From positions 248,001 through 312,000 of the forward strand of contig JAVBLY010000006.1 of assembly GCA_031553035.1 (NCBI GenBank): a DNA stretch of 64,000 nt, read 5' to 3'. The translations under genes were made by a program, and so were the position numbers. The DNA is from JAVBLY01 sp031553035 (GTDB lineage: Bacteria > Bacillota > Clostridia > Peptostreptococcales > Anaerovoracaceae). The notes under the pieces are model-generated. The model was not told the origin of the DNA and searched no databases. It saw only the letters and a program-made list of their open reading frames with translations. Positions 33,526 through 42,700 of this stretch are shown piece by piece. How positions within the stretch are numbered: the first letter of the stretch is position 1; every line of letters begins with the position of its first letter.

Positions 33526-33957
33526 TCAATCCCCCAGAGCAAACATGATTTCACAACGGCAGGCCATCTTACCGCCTACAGTAGCAACTGCGGTACCGGT
33601 ACCTGCCTTGCTTCTTACTTTGTCCAAAGTGACCTCAAGTTCAAGTTTGTCGCCGGGAACGACTTTCTGGCGAAATTTAGCGTTTTTGATGCCTCCGAAA
33701 TATGCGATCTTCCCTTTATTATCAGGCATGGACAGTATGGCTACACCACCTGCCTGTGCCAGGGCTTCCACGATAAGTACTCCCGGCATCACTTTTTCCT
33801 GAGGGAAATGACCTTCGAAATAGTATTCTTTTTCATCTACATATTTGACAGCCTTGACGGATTTTCCTGTTTCCATTTCCGTAACTTCGTCAATAAGAAG
33901 AAACGGGTCGCGGTGCGGGAGGATCTCCATTATCTGTTCTCTGTTCATAAGACTCAT
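33526..33957 (-). CDS. fabZ: 3-hydroxyacyl-ACP dehydratase FabZ
   Basis: Removes water from 3-hydroxyacyl-ACP in type II fatty acid synthesis. It has 143 residues and a hot-dog fold with the active-site His in FEGHFPQEKVMPGVLIVEALAQ (landmark) and the catalytic Glu on the following helix; LPHRDPFLLIDEV at the N-terminus is typical. It is the last gene of the minus-strand fab operon, 38 bases after fabF. Confidence 0.95.
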   Translation of the reverse strand: MSLMNREQIMEILPHRDPFLLIDEVTEMETGKSVKAVKYVDEKEYYFEGHFPQEKVMPGVLIVEALAQAGGVAILSMPDNKGKIAYFGGIKNAKFRQKVVPGDKLELEVTLDKVRSKAGTGTAVATVGGKMACRCEIMFALGD

Positions 33958-33995
33958 TTATCATACCTCTTTGCTTGTTTTTTCCCCTCATTACT

Positions 33996-35222
33996 CTATC
34001 TGTATTTTTTTAATATAACAGTGCCGTTATGCCCGCCGAATCCAAGCGAATTGGATAGGGCGTATTCCACATCTATATTTCTTGCTTCATTTGGCACGTA
34101 GTCAAGATCCAGTTCTTCATCAGGAACCTTGTATCCCACTGTTGCAGGTATCTTGCCGTCATTGATCGCCTTGATACATGCGATGCCTTCGATTGCGCCT
34201 GCTGCTCCCAGCATGTGACCGGTCATTGACTTTGTGGAGCTGATGGGCACATTGTATGCTTCTTCACCCAGAGCAAGTTTGACAGCAGCTGTTTCGAATC
34301 TGTCATTCAGAGGAGTAGATGTGCCGTGGGCATTTATATATGAAATCTGTGATGGTTCGATTCCTGCTTCGGTTATTGCCTGTTTCATCGCAGCTCCCGC
34401 ACCTTCTCCGCCGGGGGCAGGAGAGGTTATATGGTATGCGTCTGTTGTGCTGCCGTAACCGACAACTTCCGCCAGTATATTTGCGCCTCTCTTCTCAGCA
34501 TGTTCCAGTTCTTCAATTATCAGCATGCCGGAACCTTCACCCATGACAAAGCCGTCTCTTTCCTTATCGAATGGAATGGATGCCCGATCTTTGTCAGTGC
34601 TTGTTGATACTGCTTTCATATTTTCGAATCCTGCAAAGCATGCCGGTGAAAAAGGGGCTTCTCCGGCGCCGGCTATAACAGCATCGGCATAACCGTGTCT
34701 GATCTGTCTCATTGCTTCGCCTATGGCATGTGTTCCTGTAGCGCATGCAGTTACCAGATCATAGGAAGATCCTTTTATTCCGAATATTATGGATATGTAT
34801 CCGGCAAGCATATTTCCGATTATCTTGGGGACCAGTAATGCAGACACTCTGTTGAACCCCTGATTATGTCCCTTCATGATTTCTTCTTCAAGAGTCATGA
34901 TCCCGCCGATTCCGCTTCCTGCTATGATATTGAATCTGAATGGATCTATATTTTCACCGACCTTAAGTCCGCTCATTTCCAGAGCTTCATATGTTGCTGT
35001 TACACCGTATTGGGTGAACTTGTCCATTCTGCGCCCTTCTTTTTTGTCTTGATATTCGTAGTTCTTGACTTGAGCACCGATGACAGCCTTGTGTCCTTCT
35101 GTGTCAAAATGGGTTATTGTATCAAATCCATGTTTGCCGTTTATGAGGCTGTTCCAATATTCATCTACGTTGTTTCCTATGGGGGTCACTGCGCCCATGC
35201 CGGTTATTACTGCTCTCTTCAT
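33996..35222 (-). CDS. fabF: 3-oxoacyl-ACP synthase II (FabF)
   Basis: Elongating condensing enzyme: joins malonyl-ACP to acyl-ACP. Thiolase fold of 408 residues with the Cys nucleophile in DLVTACATGTHAIG, and the two catalytic His in NAHGTSTPLND and STKSMTGHMLGAAG. It lies 149 bases after fabG; that gap is too short for an acpP gene and shows no ORF for one. No fabH or acc genes are in the window, so this operon is a partial set. Confidence 0.95.
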   Translation of the reverse strand: MKRAVITGMGAVTPIGNNVDEYWNSLINGKHGFDTITHFDTEGHKAVIGAQVKNYEYQDKKEGRRMDKFTQYGVTATYEALEMSGLKVGENIDPFRFNIIAGSGIGGIMTLEEEIMKGHNQGFNRVSALLVPKIIGNMLAGYISIIFGIKGSSYDLVTACATGTHAIGEAMRQIRHGYADAVIAGAGEAPFSPACFAGFENMKAVSTSTDKDRASIPFDKERDGFVMGEGSGMLIIEELEHAEKRGANILAEVVGYGSTTDAYHITSPAPGGEGAGAAMKQAITEAGIEPSQISYINAHGTSTPLNDRFETAAVKLALGEEAYNVPISSTKSMTGHMLGAAGAIEGIACIKAINDGKIPATVGYKVPDEELDLDYVPNEARNIDVEYALSNSLGFGGHNGTVILKKYR

Positions 35223-35371
35223 ACTTAATCTCCATTCTTGCTTTCTTGCTTGTCTTTTTTCCGAATAACTGCGTTGCTATCATTCACTTCTCAGTTGTGT
35301 ACGTCTGTGCACACGCCTTCGTCGTTCATTTCATGCGCCTTGTTCTTCGAAAAAAATCCGGCGCATAATTT

Positions 35372-36109
35372 TTATATGTTCATTCCGCCGTCTATGCCGA
35401 TAACCTGTCCTGTTATGTATGATGCTTCATCCGATGCCAGGAACCTGACGATATTTGCTACTTCTTCAGGTTGTCCCGGTCTTCCCAGACTTATGTGCGC
35501 ATTCATGTTGGCCTTTTGATCATCGGTAAGTATTTCTGTCATCTCTGTTTCGATATACCCCGGTGCCACTGCGTTGACCGTTATGCCACGGCTTCCTAGC
35601 TCCTTTGCCGCAGATAATGTCATGCCGATTATTCCGGCTTTTGATGCAGAATAATTGATTTGTCCCGGGTTGCCTTTAACGCCTGCTATGCTGGACATAT
35701 TTATTATCCGGCCGCTTCTCTTTTTCATCATGTATGAAGAAACCGCCTTGATCATATTGAACGATCCCTTAAGATTCGTGTCTACCACTTCAGAAAAGTC
35801 CTCTTCGCTCATCCTAACAAGAAGTTTATCCTTAGTGATGCCGGCATTATTTACCAGGATGTCGATCTGTCCCAGCTCGCTGGTAGCCATCTTTGCAACT
35901 TCCTGTGCGTCTTCAAGAGAAGAAACGTCTTTCTTCATTATATATACTTTGGTATTGAATTTTTCCAGATCCTTCTTTGCCGCGTCAGCCGCCTCATCGT
36001 TTCCTTTATATGTAAGGATCAAATTGACTCCTGCTTCGGCCAGTTCTCTGGCAATGGCAAGTCCGATCCCTCTCGTTCCGCCTGTTATGATTCCAGTCTT
36101 ATCTTTCAT
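35372..36109 (-). CDS. fabG: 3-oxoacyl-ACP reductase FabG
   Basis: NADPH-dependent short-chain dehydrogenase that reduces 3-oxoacyl-ACP. It has 245 residues with the cofactor motif GGTRGIGLAIA, NNAG at about residue 86, and the catalytic Ser, Tyr, Lys in SSIAG and YSASKAG. The C-terminal GGMNI end is typical of FabG. Its start overlaps the end of fabD by 11 bases, implying translational coupling. Confidence 0.95.
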   Translation of the reverse strand: MKDKTGIITGGTRGIGLAIARELAEAGVNLILTYKGNDEAADAAKKDLEKFNTKVYIMKKDVSSLEDAQEVAKMATSELGQIDILVNNAGITKDKLLVRMSEEDFSEVVDTNLKGSFNMIKAVSSYMMKKRSGRIINMSSIAGVKGNPGQINYSASKAGIIGMTLSAAKELGSRGITVNAVAPGYIETEMTEILTDDQKANMNAHISLGRPGQPEEVANIVRFLASDEASYITGQVIGIDGGMNI

Positions 36110-37088
36110 CGATTGCCTCCCTTATCCCTTTAATGGTCTTTTCCATGCTTTCTTTATCTTCAACATGGAGCTCTCTTGCACCTTTGACCGTTTTGGCAGC
36201 CAGGGCGGAAAGTGTTTTCCCTGGTCCTACTTCAACAAACAGATCTATGCCGTCATTTCTCATATTCTCAATCGTCTCCTGCCAGTAGACAGGACTCTTG
36301 ATCTGAGCAGCCAGTCTGCCTCTTATCCAGTCGGAATCGGAAACGTCTTCAGGCTTTCCTTCCATTATATCTCTTCCGGTCACATTGGAGTGTACCTTGA
36401 TCGTCGGTCTTGAGAAATCTATGTTTTTCAATTCCTCGGCCAGTCTTTCAGATGCAGGTTCCATCATGCTGGAATGAAATGCCGAACTGACACTTAATAC
36501 TTTGACCTTCACACCGAATTCGGATCTAGCTCTTTCGCTCAATCTCTTTATGGCAGATGCATCACCTGCGACGGCTGTCTGAATGGGTGAATTGAAATTT
36601 ACGCACTCAAGTATGTCATCTTCTCTTAATGCATCGACAGCCTCTATGATCTTCTCTCTTCTGCCGAAAGCCGCTGCCATTGCTCCTCTAGGTTGACCGC
36701 TGTCATCAAGTCCGGCTTCAGTCATGAACTGGCCTCTTTTTTTGAGCAGCTCAAGGGTGGTGTCGAAGTCTTTGATGATACCGGACGCTGTCATTGCCGC
36801 ATATTCGCCCATACTGAACCCTGCCATTGCGCTTATCTGAGCCTCAGGTATCTCATTATGGAGCTTATCCATAAAGCTTTCGTAAGCTGCCATAGATACG
36901 GTGAATACGGCTGGTTGGGTTATGCGAGTCTGTCTCAGCATTTCCTTGGTACCGCTCCAGCACTGGTCTTTTATTTCATCTCCGGCCTTTAAGAAAATTT
37001 CCCTCGCCGGCTCGTAGTTTTCGTAGAGATCACTTCCCATTCCCGGATACTGGGAACCCTGACCTGAAAAAAGCATTCCTATCTTCAT
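36099..37088 (-). CDS. fabD: malonyl-CoA:ACP transacylase FabD
   Basis: Loads malonyl groups onto ACP. It has 329 residues, starts with the conserved FSGQGSQYPGMG, and has the nucleophile elbow GFSMGEYAA and catalytic His in VSSAFHSSMM. The conserved N-terminus forces the start at 37088, so it overlaps the end of fabK by 59 bases, unusually long. GGAGG lies about 12 bases upstream. Confidence 0.94.
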   Translation of the reverse strand: MKIGMLFSGQGSQYPGMGSDLYENYEPAREIFLKAGDEIKDQCWSGTKEMLRQTRITQPAVFTVSMAAYESFMDKLHNEIPEAQISAMAGFSMGEYAAMTASGIIKDFDTTLELLKKRGQFMTEAGLDDSGQPRGAMAAAFGRREKIIEAVDALREDDILECVNFNSPIQTAVAGDASAIKRLSERARSEFGVKVKVLSVSSAFHSSMMEPASERLAEELKNIDFSRPTIKVHSNVTGRDIMEGKPEDVSDSDWIRGRLAAQIKSPVYWQETIENMRNDGIDLFVEVGPGKTLSALAAKTVKGARELHVEDKESMEKTIKGIREAIDER

Positions 37089-37998
37089 AAATTTCTTTTG
37101 CCTCCCTAAATAACTCGCTGATGATTTCCGCTGCCGGTTGTTCCTTCTTTATAAGTCCGGCGACCTGTCCCGACATTACAGAACCGAATTTTACATCGCC
37201 GTCATATACTGCGGCCCTAAGTGAGCCAATCAGTCTTTCATTCAGCTCTTCCTCGCCGGCGCCTTTTGCTTCCATTGATAATATTTCTCTCGTCATCCTG
37301 TTTTTCAGAACTCTGACCGGATGTCCTGTGCTTCTTCCTGTTGCTACAGTATCAGAATCTTTTGCCTTAATGATCATATCCTTGTATTCCTGAGCAACTG
37401 TGCACTCTTCTGCTACCACGAATCTGGTGCCAACCTGCACCCCTTTTGCTCCCAGCATAAAAGCGGCTGCCATTCCTCTGCCGTCTGCTATGCCGCCTGC
37501 TGCGATCACAGGGACATCCACGGCATCTGCAACCTGAGGCACCAGTGCCATTGTGGTCGTATCACCTATATGCCCGCCTGCTTCTCCGCCTTCGGCTATG
37601 ATTGCATCTGCACCGTTTCTTGCGCATCTTACTGCAAGAGCAACATTTGCCACCACCGGAATCACCTTAACTCCCGCCGTCTTGAATTTTTCCATATATT
37701 TGCCCGGATTGCCTGCTCCGGTTGTAACATGAGTGACCTTTTCCTCACAGATCACATCGATCACTTCATCTACATTCGGACTAAGCAGCATCACATTGAC
37801 ACCGAACGATTTGTCCGTCAGCGCTCTTGCCTTTCTGATCTCTTTTCTCATCCAGTCGCCGTCGCCGTTTCCTGCTGCTATTATGCCCAGCCCACCGCCG
37901 TTGCTTACCGCGGATGCAAGCTCCGCATTTGCAATTAAAGCCATTGCACCCTGAATGATGGGATATTCCGTTCCCAGAATGTTTCTAATATCGCTCAT
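37030..37998 (-). CDS. fabK: enoyl-ACP reductase II (FabK)
   Basis: FMN-dependent enoyl-ACP reductase of the NPD-like TIM-barrel type, used by many clostridia and streptococci in place of FabI and insensitive to triclosan. It has 322 residues; marks are YPIIQGAMALIANAELASAV, the flavin-phosphate motif AEGGEAGGHIG, and PVIAAGGIADGRG then GVQVGTRF. It is the first gene of the fab operon, about 100 bases downstream of the predicted promoter. The last 20 codons overlap fabD. Confidence 0.93.
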   Translation of the reverse strand: MSDIRNILGTEYPIIQGAMALIANAELASAVSNGGGLGIIAAGNGDGDWMRKEIRKARALTDKSFGVNVMLLSPNVDEVIDVICEEKVTHVTTGAGNPGKYMEKFKTAGVKVIPVVANVALAVRCARNGADAIIAEGGEAGGHIGDTTTMALVPQVADAVDVPVIAAGGIADGRGMAAAFMLGAKGVQVGTRFVVAEECTVAQEYKDMIIKAKDSDTVATGRSTGHPVRVLKNRMTREILSMEAKGAGEEELNERLIGSLRAAVYDGDVKFGSVMSGQVAGLIKKEQPAAEIISELFREAKEIYEDRNAFFRSGFPVSGNGK

Positions 37999-38069
37999 AG
38001 TCTGATCCTTCTTTTCTTCCTGCCCTTAATAAAAAAAGTTCGGTAGTTTTTCTCTGCTCTTTCAAAAAA

Positions 38070-38114
38070 GCTTTTATAATAAAAGCATATTTGAATTAGT
38101 TTTATTATAAAAGT
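38070..38114. promoter_or_regulatory. paired palindromic operators in fab promoter region
   Basis: GCTTTTATAATAAAAGC (38070-38086) is a 17-bp palindrome; AGTTTTATTATAAAAGT (38098-38114) is a near-palindrome sharing the 14-base core CTTTTATAATAAAA on the other strand. Centres are 28 bases apart. The upstream one covers the -10 box, the other lies downstream of the start of transcription, so a repressor is likely. The sequence does not match the FapR or FabT sites I know. Confidence 0.55.
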
Positions 38115-38132
38115 AAATGCGGATTTAGTCAA
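38104..38132 (-). promoter_or_regulatory. fab operon promoter
   Basis: On the minus strand TTGACT (38132-38127), a 17-base spacer and TATAAT (38109-38104). It sits about 105 bases before fabK and overlaps one of two related palindromes. Confidence 0.8.
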
Positions 38133-38150
38133 GGTTTTCAGAAATAATTG

Positions 38151-38179
38151 TTTACTTTTCAATGCTTTATGGTTATAAT
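38151..38179 (+). promoter_or_regulatory. tuf promoter
   Basis: TTTACT (38151-38156), a 17-base spacer and TATAAT (38174-38179), about 77 bases before the tuf start and divergent from the fab promoter. Confidence 0.7.
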
Positions 38180-38255
38180 CACTCATAGAGACTGTAATAT
38201 ATTGTTGCAGGTTTTTTATTGAGTAAATTTAGAATATTAAAGGAGACACGTTACA

Positions 38256-39449
38256 ATGGCAAAAGGAAAATTTGAACGAACGAAGCCACACGTAAACATC
38301 GGAACAATCGGTCATATAGACCATGGAAAGACAACTCTGACAGCAGCGATAACAAAGACCTTACATCATAAATATGGATTCGGTGAAGACGTAGCATTTG
38401 ACGAGATCGATAAAGCGCCGGAAGAAAAAGAAAGAGGAATCACAATAGCGACTTCTCACGTAGAGTATGAAACCCCCAACAGACATTACGCACACGTAGA
38501 CTGTCCGGGTCATGCCGACTATGTAAAGAACATGATAACAGGAGCAGCTCAGATGGACGGAGCGATTCTTGTAGTAGCAGCAACAGACGGACCGATGCCC
38601 CAGACAAGAGAGCACATAGTGCTATCCCGCCAGGTAGGAGTCCCTTACATAGTAGTATTCATGAACAAATGCGACATGGTAGATGACGAAGAACTTCTTG
38701 ATCTAGTAGAGATGGAAGTAAGAGAACTACTTGATGCATATGATTTCCCGGGAGACGACACACCGATCTTCAGAGGATCAGCTCTTGAAGCACTTAACAA
38801 TCCGGACAGCGAATGGGGAGAAAAGATCGTAGAGATGTTCGAAACAGTAGATACATATATCCCCGAACCGGAAAGAGACATAGACAAGCCATTCCTGATG
38901 CCTGTAGAGGATGTATTCTCAATCACAGGCAGAGGAACGGTAGCGACCGGAAGGATCGAAAGAGGACAGCTTCACACAAGTGATGAAGTAGAAATCGTAG
39001 GACTTTCCGATGAAGCCAGAAAAGTAGTAGTAACCGGGGTAGAGATGTTCAGAAAGATACTTGATGATGCTCAGGCAGGAGACAACATAGGAGCACTCTT
39101 AAGAGGAATCCAGAGAACAGAGATCGAAAGAGGACAGGTACTTGCAGCTCCCGGATCCATCAATCCCCATACAAAGTTCGAATCAGAAGTATATGTGCTG
39201 AAAAAAGAAGAGGGCGGAAGACATACCCCGTTCTTTAACGGATACAGACCCCAGTTCTATTTCAGGACTACTGATGTAACCGGAGATCTTCAGCTTCCTG
39301 AGGGAACAGAAATGGTAATGCCAGGAGACAACATCCAGATGACGATCAACCTGATCACACCTATCGCAATCGAAGAAGGACTTAGGTTCGCTATAAGAGA
39401 AGGCGGAAGGACTGTAGGTTCAGGAGTTGTTACAAAGGTCATAGAATAA
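38256..39449 (+). CDS. tuf: translation elongation factor Tu
   Basis: Delivers aminoacyl-tRNA to the ribosome. It has 397 residues; the GTPase motifs are GHIDHGKTT (P-loop), DCPGH (switch II), NKCD and the SAL motif. Ile in GHIDHGKTT replaces the Val seen in most EF-Tu. The gene stands alone with its own promoter and terminator, away from rpsL-rpsG-fusA, so it may be one of two copies. Codon choice is strongly biased (GTA for Val, AGA for Arg), as expected for a highly expressed gene. Confidence 0.97.
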   Translation: MAKGKFERTKPHVNIGTIGHIDHGKTTLTAAITKTLHHKYGFGEDVAFDEIDKAPEEKERGITIATSHVEYETPNRHYAHVDCPGHADYVKNMITGAAQMDGAILVVAATDGPMPQTREHIVLSRQVGVPYIVVFMNKCDMVDDEELLDLVEMEVRELLDAYDFPGDDTPIFRGSALEALNNPDSEWGEKIVEMFETVDTYIPEPERDIDKPFLMPVEDVFSITGRGTVATGRIERGQLHTSDEVEIVGLSDEARKVVVTGVEMFRKILDDAQAGDNIGALLRGIQRTEIERGQVLAAPGSINPHTKFESEVYVLKKEEGGRHTPFFNGYRPQFYFRTTDVTGDLQLPEGTEMVMPGDNIQMTINLITPIAIEEGLRFAIREGGRTVGSGVVTKVIE

Positions 39450-39480
39450 TCTAAGACATTCCAACACAGATACAAACAAT

Positions 39481-39514
39481 AAAACCGACTGAGCTGATGC
39501 TCAGTCGGTTTTTT
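39481..39514 (+). terminator. Rho-independent terminator of tuf
   Basis: AAAACCGACTGAGC (39481-39494) pairs perfectly with GCTCAGTCGGTTTT (39499-39512) around TGAT; six T residues. Confidence 0.95.
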
Positions 39515-39592
39515 CAAATCATTAAAAGTATTTACGCTGTTTGCCAAATATATTCCTATAATTGAATCAAGCATTAATAAGTATGGATAACA

Positions 39593-39601
39593 TGCTATAA
39601 T
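39593..39601 (+). promoter_or_regulatory. possible extended -10 promoter for giant surface protein
   Basis: TGC-TATAAT, about 180 bases before the start of the 2.1-kilo-residue surface protein. No -35 match. The rest of the 39515-39782 gap is AT-rich with no gene and no known riboswitch; TTGACA at 39641 lacks a matching -10 box. Confidence 0.4.
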
Positions 39602-39782
39602 TATACAAAATTCGACAATTGGCTTCATAAATAACAGAGATTGACACAATATACTGTAAAAGGTGATTAAATCGTTGTAATTTGGATATATAGTAGGAAT
39701 AATGGAGTAGTCACTAGGCATAACAACTGGTAAGCCGAAAAATATTAGGGTTGATTTTAATTATGAAGGGATGGAAAATATT

Positions 39783-42700
39783 ATGAATAAGATTGTTATT
39801 AATTCCAGGAAAAAAAAGCAGATAGCTTTTGTCCTAATAGCAGCATTAGTTCTCACTGCTATTATACCTGTCATGTCCTTTGCCGGAGATGATATCGAAA
39901 GGGCTGCTTTCAAATTTCTTTTAAAAGATGGAAGTGCCTTGACCGAGTATTATCAGGCAGAGACAGATGATCTGGATGTAGGAACATTGTCAAGTGCCAC
40001 AACTGAGGAAGGTTCGGTGTTTGATGTAGATGCCCTGAATGCTGCATATAGCAGTAAAGGGGAAGATCCTGCAGCATGGTATCTGGATGAAGATGCAACA
40101 ACAACATATTCGGCAGCAGATTTAGGTTCCCAAACGGTTGCTTTCGGAAGCACTATGCTGTTTAAACCTATCTATGCCGAAGACAAAACAGAACCTAAAG
40201 CACAGGAAGATAACAGCGATTCAAAAACTGAAGATACGACCGTATTCAATGTACAACTGTTCGTCAACGGGTCTCAATATGACGATGATATAGAGGTCCT
40301 TTCAGGTTCAAGCATCGATGCTGCTAAACTTGGAGCTCCTAATGTAGATAAACCGGAAGGAGCAGTTGCATTCCAGGGATGGTATGAGGATCTCGATGAT
40401 AAAGAAGCATTTGATGAGAATACCAGGATAACAAAAGATATTAAACTATACGCCAAATACAGATATCAGTATGTGATCCTATTCAAAAGCGGAATAAGCG
40501 GAGTTGGAGACGGTCTTGTTACCGATTATGAGTATTATACACCGGGAACACAGCAGATCATTAAGCCTCCGACTATAAAGCCGATCCCCGGATATAACTT
40601 TTTATATTGGTATGATGAAGATGATAATGAAAAAACTCCGGTCAGCTTCAATGCATCATTAGTTCCTAAAAGTGACAAAACCTATGTTGCCAGGTATTCA
40701 AATACGGTTAATGTAGTATTTGTTTCCGACGGAACTCAGATAGACAACAATATCCAGGCGGTGAAGATCGGGGGAAAAGCAAATAACCCCAATCAGGATC
40801 CGACCAGAACAGGATATGATTTTGCCGGCTGGGCAAAAAAAAGAAATGCGGATCAGAGCGAATTCATCGATTTCGGTCAGGATACATTCAGTGAAGATAC
40901 GGTTCTTTATGCTCAGTGGAATACGAAAAAAGTCAGTTACACCATTGTTTACCAGTTCGAAAAGCCCGATATAGTCGGCGCTCCCGGAAAGAATGAAAAT
41001 AATTACAGATACGATCATCATACTGTAGTGGCTCCAACAGGGAATAATAGAAATGACACCAAGAATGGTGTCGCATACGCGGGAGATACTATCGATGTTG
41101 TGAAGAATGCTGACGGTATTTATATCAACGGTGTAAAAAGAGAAGATGCAGCGGTCCCTTATGGTGAGTTCGATCATTTTGAAAAAAACTCATATGAAGT
41201 CGCAGGCAATGGAAGCACGGTGATCAATGTATATTTTAAAAGATCTGTATATGAATATAGATTCGACCTTTTTAATGATATAAGAAATACTTATAATGGC
41301 TATGCAGAAAATGAAAGCAAATATCGAAATATAACCGGGGTCGCAGTAATGACTGCACCTATTCTTGACTCAAACGGGCAGGTCCAAAGAGATACAAATA
41401 ACAAAATAATGACAAAAGAATACACACAATCATATGATCAAGGTGATTGCGGTTATGTTTTGAATTTAAAATATCAGCAAAATATAGATGACCTTTTTCC
41501 AAGTTGGGCAAATGCCGACTTCACTAGAACCGGCAGCTATGAGGAGAAATCCAATAATGGCAGATGGAGCACTAAGTCTCTGGCTGCAACAAACTTTGCA
41601 AGCTGGGATCAGATAGGTGAAAAAGAATCGGGGAGTTATGTCAGCAAAAGGATAATCCTCATAGACCAAATGATACCCATCGGTAAAAACAGCCATACAG
41701 TAACATCCGATTGGACAAGCAATCCACTTAATAACCGAACTGTAGGATACTACTTTGAGGTATTTGACGATGAGAAGGCTGATTATGATGCAGTAACGGA
41801 TAAAAACAAGCTCCCGGCAAATATAATTTATACAAGATCCGGTTCACTCGGGAAATATGTATATACATACTATAAGAAAAGCGACCTTTATTCACAGAGT
41901 TACAAGTCAACAGGTACCTTAGTGGCTAAAGAAATCGAAGGTATGTCAAAAGTTTCTGAAACTATATATAAAAATAGTACGGTTAAAGACAATGAATCCT
42001 TTGCATATTTGCGTGCAAAGAATAATCTGAACTTCAATGCAATGGGGGGAAGCGTATCTGTAAAAGAGGATACGCCTGAAATATATAAAAACAAGTTCTC
42101 AGCAGCATCGGGGAACACACTTGCCAATTATAAAAACATTCAGTATCAAGATGTTCTCGGGAAGTATGTAAACAATGTAAGTGCAACCAGGCATGAAGAC
42201 GGAATCACTTATAAATTTGAAGGGTGGTACTATGATTCTGCATGTCAAAACCAATTTGAATCAAAAGATACCATGCCGAATAGCGGAAACGGTTTGACTC
42301 TTTATGCAAAATGGTCAAAGACAGGCGTAACTGTCTCATATTATGATGGATTTCCAAATGAAAAACCTGAATTAATAACAACGGCAGCAACTGGGATGAA
42401 TTCTCCTCTGGAATCGGATCCTCCATATGAAAAAGGAGGTTTTGATGAAAAGTATGGTGTTTTCCTGGGATGGTACTACGAATTAACACTCAACGGAGTG
42501 AAACAGTACATCGAATTTGACCAAAGCATGCATATAACTGCTGATATGGATCTTTATGCAAAATGGGACGCAACCGGTTACACCATTGATTATCTGAAGG
42601 GGGAAGGAAATATTCTCGTTCCGGTAGATAACAACACTTATGTAAGCGGTATCCCGGTGCGTGTGAAGGCTCCCACCGGGGAAGCCGTTGATGCAGCAAG

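Noticed and set aside
33513..33527. bidirectional terminator between the TetR gene and fabZ
   Set aside because: GATCTG/CAGATC is only 6 bp with no T run on either side.
35223..35371. acyl carrier protein gene between fabG and fabF
   Set aside because: The gap is 149 bases, less than the roughly 230 needed, and no DSL motif is read on either strand.
39515..39782. c-di-GMP riboswitch in front of the giant surface protein
   Set aside because: Adhesins are often controlled this way and an HD-GYP gene is nearby, but none of the conserved GEMM-I or class II segments could be found here or at 46190-46576.
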